Below the pieces are notes generated by a model that had not been told where the DNA came from, made no database searches, and was given only the letters and a program-made list of their open reading frames with translations. Shown piece after piece: positions 47,558 to 51,823 of a stretch of DNA of 51,823 nt (position 1 is the first letter of the stretch; each line of letters begins with the position of its first letter). The DNA is from Plectonema cf. radiosum LEGE 06105 (GTDB taxonomy: Bacteria > Cyanobacteriota > Cyanobacteriia > Cyanobacteriales > Nostocaceae). The DNA lies in contig NZ_JADEWL010000033.1 of assembly GCF_015207665.1 (NCBI RefSeq), forward strand, positions 1-51,823, in the 5' to 3' direction. Position numbers and translations under genes: made by a program.

Positions 47558-47964
47558 CTCAATGTGCCAGCTAATATCTCAAAGCAGCCGATATTAAATG
47601 GGTTGGCATCTTGTGCATCCGGGTAGATTAATGTTTGACTTAGTTTTGAACGGGAAAACGGGGGTGCAGGGGTCTCGATTAAATTCATTCATTGCCTCCC
47701 ACAATCTCGCAAAAACTGATCGCGTTATTGGGAAAATTTTTAGTTTTATTGCCTGTCGCAACAGCGACATTAACAATTGGCGATACTTTGTGTAATGCCT
47801 AATTTTTTGGTAATAATCTTTGGGTATTTCATCTGTACTAACAGTTTTTATTTGGTGCATTATTTTACTTTTATTTCAAACTTGTAAGTTCCCCATTAAT
47901 TGACAAAGGCTGATTTTTCATGAGTTTAATAACTACAAAGATTGCTTAAATACGGATTTAATTA
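47558..47964. other. Convergent gap after ftsZ
   Basis: 407 bases between ftsZ and the convergent gshB. Two overlapping opposite-strand open frames (47598-47795 plus, 47594-47860 minus) have no good ribosome site or recognisable motif. I see no strong terminator hairpin and call nothing here. Confidence 0.5.
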
Positions 47965-48939
47965 TTACTTGTGGTTTTTAGTAGCCCGCTCTACCCATTG
48001 AATAACTTTTTGACCCAGGTTTGTATTGCTAAACCGATCAATTTCGCGAATACCTGTAGGACTGGTAACGTTAACTTCGGTCAAATAACCGCCGATTACA
48101 TCGATACCGACAAATATTAAGCCATCTTTTTGTAGAGTTTTGGCTAATTGAGTACAAATTTCCCGTTCTCTGGAAGTAATTTCGGTTTGAGCAACCGTAC
48201 CACCGGCTGCCATATTATTGCGAAATTCTCCAGGAGCGGAAAGACGATTTAGCGCTCCTACTGGTTCGCCATCAAGTAAGATAATCCTTTTATCTCCAAG
48301 TTTGGCTTCTGGTAAAAAGGTTTGTAACATAACTGGTACTCGTCCTTGTAGTGTACTCAGTTCCACTATGGAATTAAAATTGCGATCGCTTTTGTCTAAG
48401 AATAAAATTCCTTCTCCTGCTTTGTTCCCCAGGGGTTTGAGAACTGCTGCTCCTTTGTCTTCAACAAACTTGCGAATTAGATGTTTATCAGCACTGACAA
48501 TTGTTTCGGGAATGGCTTCGGTAAACTGGAGAGCATACATTTTTTCGTTAGCATCTCGGATACCTTTGGGACTGTTAACAACTAAGGTTTTGCTTTGGTC
48601 GATATAGTCGAGAATGTAAGTAGCATAAAGATAAGCAACATTTACTGGTGGATCTGTCCGCATGAAAACAGCATCCATTGTGTTCAAACAGATATTAGTT
48701 TTATCGCTTAATTTGTACCAGGGATTTGGGGCTTTATAGCCTTGCTCTTGCAATTCAACGGGGATAATTTCGACTCTTTGCAGATCAGCCCAAGCAGCAC
48801 TATCTACAACGCTCAACTCCCAAGCTTGGGTTATCCACACTTCATGTCCCAAAACACACGCTGCTTCCATGATGGCAACGCTCGTATCATGACAGGGGTC
48901 TAAATTTTGGATAGGATCGATAATAAAAGCCAGTTTCAC
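47965..48939 (-). CDS. gshB: Glutathione synthetase
   Basis: GshB joins gamma-glutamylcysteine and glycine with ATP to make glutathione. The 324-aa protein begins MKLAFIIDPIQNLDPCHDTS and carries MRTDPPVNVAYLYATYILD, NSPKGIRDANEKMYALQF, KPLGNKAGEGILFL, GDKRIILLDGEPVGALNR and TEVNVTSPTGIREI, all ATP-grasp hallmarks of the family. The start is a GTG with GAGGCA upstream. The glutaredoxin gene lies 258 bases upstream on the same strand but has its own terminator. Confidence 0.96.
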   Translation of the reverse strand: MKLAFIIDPIQNLDPCHDTSVAIMEAACVLGHEVWITQAWELSVVDSAAWADLQRVEIIPVELQEQGYKAPNPWYKLSDKTNICLNTMDAVFMRTDPPVNVAYLYATYILDYIDQSKTLVVNSPKGIRDANEKMYALQFTEAIPETIVSADKHLIRKFVEDKGAAVLKPLGNKAGEGILFLDKSDRNFNSIVELSTLQGRVPVMLQTFLPEAKLGDKRIILLDGEPVGALNRLSAPGEFRNNMAAGGTVAQTEITSREREICTQLAKTLQKDGLIFVGIDVIGGYLTEVNVTSPTGIREIDRFSNTNLGQKVIQWVERATKNHK

Positions 48940-49011
48940 GGGATTGCCTCAATTTACCGTTAATTCATATTGCGGTGATTCCTTTAAAATTATCCTCCTT
49001 TTGTGTAATAA

Positions 49012-49077
49012 GGTTAAAGGTTTAAGGTCAAAGGTTAAAGGTCAAAGGTCAAAGGTTAAAGGTTAAAGGTCAAAAAC
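49012..49077. repeat. STRR array (AAGGTCA class)
   Basis: About nine units of AAGGTCA/AAGGTTA with 7-bp period lie between the glutaredoxin terminator and the gshB promoter side. Confidence 0.85.
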
Positions 49078-49133
49078 TCTTCACTCTTTACTCTCAATCC
49101 AAAATCCAAAATCTAAAATCCAAAATTCAAAAA

Positions 49134-49155
49134 CCCACCCGTGCATCCGGGTGGG
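49134..49155 (-). terminator. Terminator of the glutaredoxin gene
   Basis: CCCACCCG and CGGGTGGG form an 8-bp stem with a 6-base loop and run into TTTTTG on the minus strand, 42 bases after the stop. Confidence 0.8.
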
Positions 49156-49197
49156 AATCAGTTTCAAGCAATCTCTAAGTATCAGCTTTTTATATTG

Positions 49198-49455
49198 TTA
49201 AGCCAATAGCTCGTCCAATTTGCCTTGAGACTCTAGAGCATAAATATCGTCGCAACCACCAATATGCACATCATTAATAAAAATTTGGGGTACGGAACGT
49301 CTTCCATCTCCTCTATGAGCCATCTTTTCCCGTGCTTCTTCGTCTCCATCAACGCTGTATTCGATAAAGTCAATCTCCTTTCTTTTTAGCAAGCTTTTAG
49401 CGCGTATACAAAACGGGCAAGTACTCCAAGTGTAAATTTCTACTTTGGCAGCCAT
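49198..49455 (-). CDS. grxC: Glutaredoxin 3
   Basis: A small dithiol glutaredoxin that reduces disulfides with glutathione. The 85-aa protein has the active site TCPFCIRAKSLL (CPFC in place of the common CPYC), the SVPQIFIND cis-proline motif and GGCDDIYALE. I chose the ATG at 49453-49455 (MAAKVEIYTW), preceded by TGAGGAC; an upstream start would add eight residues. Its neighbour gshB makes its cosubstrate. Confidence 0.95.
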   Translation of the reverse strand: MAAKVEIYTWSTCPFCIRAKSLLKRKEIDFIEYSVDGDEEAREKMAHRGDGRRSVPQIFINDVHIGGCDDIYALESQGKLDELLA

Positions 49456-49937
49456 AACGTCCTCATATTGATTCAGCAATTCTTAATTCTAGAACGTTAT
49501 AAATAGCTGTTAATGGGTTAAAAGTAAAACAAGATACTTTTGATACATATCAAAATTGTTTTTTTATTTTCAAAAAGTCTAAAAAAGCACTTTTAACTAT
49601 TTTTTTAAGTGTTAATTAAGAGTGTTTTTATACGGAAGTAAGTGCGAATGAGTCTACTATCAGGAGCAACAGCAGACTCAATTGCGTTGGTTTTAATCCA
49701 GGTGCGTAACAAATTTATCATATTGAGTTTAAATACAGTACACCTCAGTATTTACACTGCTTTGTTGAGCATTGAAAATAAAAATACCTAGTGTTTTCCG
49801 CATAAATAAAATTGGAGTATGGGATGAAATAAAATTTATGTAGTTGTATATACTTAACTAAAACCGCCATATAAAATTACTCCTGAAGAAAAATTCTCCA
49901 GGAGTGTAAATTTATTTAAGTTTTATCTTCTAAGTGT
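49456..49937. other. Gap between glutaredoxin and hflX genes
   Basis: 482 AT-rich bases. 49879-49905 is the hflX terminator (below). The rest holds no ORF, repeat array or structured element that I can support. Confidence 0.5.
49879..49905 (-). terminator. Terminator of hflX
   Basis: ACTCCTG and CAGGAGT pair over 7 bp around a 13-base loop, with a T-rich stretch on the minus strand, about 35 bases past the hflX stop. Confidence 0.65.
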
Positions 49938-51689
49938 TTATCCGGTCGCGTTAGCGTATCGAATTAGCTGCCCCAAACGTTCTCTTAAAGTTTCTAAGCC
50001 AAGCCGCTGATATGCGGAAATAAACACTGCCATTGGGTATTCTTCCCTAGCTAAGGCTAAGGTTTCGCTGTTAGCTTGGTCAATTTTGTTGAAAACTACC
50101 AGGGCTGGACCTGGTGTTATCGGCATTTGCGCTAGGATGTCCCTGACTGAGCGAATGTGACTTAGCCAAGCCGGATGAGATAAATCGACCAAATGTACTA
50201 AGGCATCTGCTTCAGTTACTTCTTCTAAAGTAGCGCGAAAGGCATCCATTAACGCCCCCGGTAATTTATGTATAAACCCTACCGTATCCGTAACTAGAAT
50301 TTCTTGGGTTTCTTCAGTTTCACCGTGAGGAATTACCAAGCGGCGCGTTGTCGGGTCAAGAGTCGCAAACAACTGGTCTGCGGTGTAAACAGAGGCATTA
50401 GTTAAAGCGTTGATCAAAGTAGATTTACCGGCATTGGTGTAGCCGACTATTGCAATTGTGGGTACTTCTTGATGTTGTCGTCGTTGTCTTAACCGTTCTC
50501 GATGTGCTTGTAATTGGTTTACTTCTTTTTGCAAGCGAGTAATTCGCCGACTAATCGCACGACGTTCGGTTTCCAGTTTGGTTTCACCGGGACCTCTTGT
50601 ACCGATACCACCCCCAAGTCGCGACATTGCCTGACCTCTGCCAGTTAGTCGCGGTAACATATACTCTAACTGCGCCAATTCTACTTGCAGCTTACCAGCA
50701 CCGGAACGAGCGCGCTGAGCAAAGATGTCTAGAATTAGTTCGGTACGATCAACTACTCTAACTCCGATTTGAAGTTCTAGATTTCTTACTTGTGCTGGTG
50801 ATAAATCCCGGTCAAAAACTACAAGATTCCCACCCAAAGTTTGGACACTCAAAGCAATTTCTTGTACTTTACCTTCACCGACTACCGTTTGAGGATGAAT
50901 TCGCGATCGCTTTTGTTGCATCGTCAGCAATACCTGCCCCCCAGCGGTATCCACCAACCGACTTATTTCTGCCAAAGTATCGTGGAATTGTTGATGAGAT
51001 GTTTTATCTTGAGTTAAAACCCCAACAATTACTACGCGATCGCGATCGCTATCTACTTCTTTGGCAACAAATTCCCGTTGGAATTCTTCTTCAAGCCCTT
51101 CAACCAAATCGAGAAAGTCTTGTTTGCTCAATGCATCCAGACTCATCGGCGGTGAAACCCTCCAGCTAGGAGAAGTATAATCGCTGGTTGCTAATTGAGA
51201 AGTAGAATTATTAATTAGAGCGCGAGCATCTTGGGATGCTAAGTGTGCCAAATAAGCTTCCTTAACATATCCAGTAGCACCACCGCCCCGGCGTTGAAAT
51301 CCCGTTCCTGTAATATTAAGTACAATTAAAGCATCTAATCTTTGTAATGCCATAGCCGTTAAAGCCTCATCATTCGGCTGTTCTGGCTTTAGATGAGTTG
51401 CAATACAACGAATACCGCTAAGTCGTTCCGCACCATAACGCGGCAGTTCTGTGGGCGGAATTTGGGTCTTACCCGGAGTGCCTACCCCAACCCGAATCAC
51501 TTGTCCACGACGGTTGAGATAGGCACATACTGGCTGATTTATTTCACTACTAATTGCCGCCAGTCTTTGAGCGAATTCCGGAGTTGTCAAGCTATCACCC
51601 GGTATGCGCTGGTGGTACAGCCGCTGCAATTGCTTTTGTTGGCTGTGTTTCAGACCCTGGAGATTACCATAAATAGTCTCTATAGGCAT
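49938..51689 (-). CDS. hflX: Ribosome-associated GTPase HflX
   Basis: HflX is a GTPase that binds stalled or stressed ribosomes and splits them. The 583-aa protein is longer than the ~430-aa E. coli form because of an N-terminal region of about 190 residues, as in other cyanobacteria. The HflX domain carries VVGEGKVQEIA, the glycine-rich GGGIGTRGPGETKLETERR, and G motifs GYTNAGKST (G1, near 413), DTVGF (G3) and NKID (G4). I chose the ATG at 51687-51689; a TTG one codon upstream also exists. The window ends 134 bases upstream. Confidence 0.95.
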   Translation of the reverse strand: MPIETIYGNLQGLKHSQQKQLQRLYHQRIPGDSLTTPEFAQRLAAISSEINQPVCAYLNRRGQVIRVGVGTPGKTQIPPTELPRYGAERLSGIRCIATHLKPEQPNDEALTAMALQRLDALIVLNITGTGFQRRGGGATGYVKEAYLAHLASQDARALINNSTSQLATSDYTSPSWRVSPPMSLDALSKQDFLDLVEGLEEEFQREFVAKEVDSDRDRVVIVGVLTQDKTSHQQFHDTLAEISRLVDTAGGQVLLTMQQKRSRIHPQTVVGEGKVQEIALSVQTLGGNLVVFDRDLSPAQVRNLELQIGVRVVDRTELILDIFAQRARSGAGKLQVELAQLEYMLPRLTGRGQAMSRLGGGIGTRGPGETKLETERRAISRRITRLQKEVNQLQAHRERLRQRRQHQEVPTIAIVGYTNAGKSTLINALTNASVYTADQLFATLDPTTRRLVIPHGETEETQEILVTDTVGFIHKLPGALMDAFRATLEEVTEADALVHLVDLSHPAWLSHIRSVRDILAQMPITPGPALVVFNKIDQANSETLALAREEYPMAVFISAYQRLGLETLRERLGQLIRYANATG

Positions 51690-51782
51690 CAATGACCAGT
51701 AAACTAGTCCCCCATATACATCTATATTTATTTTACACTAGGCTTTTTCAAGCAAACTCTTTCTTTTAGTAGATGTGTTGTT

Positions 51783-51819
51783 AAGGTTAAAGGTTAAAGG
51801 TTAAAGGTTAAAGGTTATA
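51783..51819. repeat. STRR array at window end (AAGGTTA class)
   Basis: Five units of AAGGTTA with 7-bp period upstream of hflX; the array may continue beyond the window. Confidence 0.85.
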
Positions 51820-51823
51820 ATTC

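Noticed and set aside
47594-47860. Two overlapping opposite-strand ORFs after ftsZ
   Set aside because: Neither has a ribosome site or a motif, and they are mutual shadows.

Overview
The window is chromosomal DNA of a filamentous, most likely heterocyst-forming cyanobacterium (Nostocales). Evidence seen: photosystem genes (psbEFLJ, psaI, psbO, ycf48, rubA), the cyanobacterial ndhC-K-J cluster, a group 3 SigF, many HIP1 octamers (GCGATCGC), numerous short tandem repeats of 7-bp period (STRRs) between genes, and an FtsZ with the N-terminal peptide typical of heterocyst formers. The DNA is AT-rich. No rRNA, tRNA, CRISPR array or intact insertion sequence was recognised.

Layout. 1-8.2 kb: housekeeping genes (ndk, speA, a sugar-nucleotide pyrophosphorylase, scpA, a LapA-like protein, an AI-2E-type permease, pdxH), separated by STRR blocks. 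8.2-13.3 kb: little-known genes, namely a 50-bp palindromic tandem repeat, two small charged proteins, a 543-aa TPR membrane protein, a DUF3153 lipoprotein, a TPR/tail-anchor protein and a secreted basic protein. 13.3-16.6 kb: argB and aroK behind a STAND NTPase with an N-terminal helix-turn-helix. 17-21.3 kb: a LapA-like protein, a UbiX-type flavin prenyltransferase and an RNase II/R-family protein whose catalytic aspartates appear to be missing. 21.3-22.5 kb: a 1.2-kb gap holding two copies of a conserved hairpin-containing element. 22.5-28.6 kb: a possible annealing-type protein, ndhC-K-J, then rubA-ycf48-psbE-psbF-psbL-psbJ and, opposite, psaI.

28.7-36.9 kb: a 906-aa low-complexity protein, two small or secreted proteins (one PilP-like), sigF, psbO and a 103-aa conserved protein. 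37.2-43.8 kb: a same-strand pair, a P-loop ATPase followed by a 1719-aa protein (TPR, nSTAND1-type NTPase, 14 WD40 repeats). The pair lies between psbO/sigF and ftsQ/ftsZ and is the best candidate for an undescribed signalling or conflict system. 44.5-51.7 kb: ftsQ, ftsZ, gshB, a glutaredoxin and hflX.

Functional links: rubA, ycf48 and psbEFLJ form a photosystem assembly group; ndhC-K-J encode the connecting arm of NDH-1; ftsQ-ftsZ serve division; gshB and the glutaredoxin serve glutathione redox. From memory, not checked, the order ndhJKC / rub / ycf48 / psbEFLJ / psaI / sigF / psbO / ftsQ / ftsZ / gshB matches Anabaena PCC 7120, which makes the STAND pair look like an accessory element within a conserved block.
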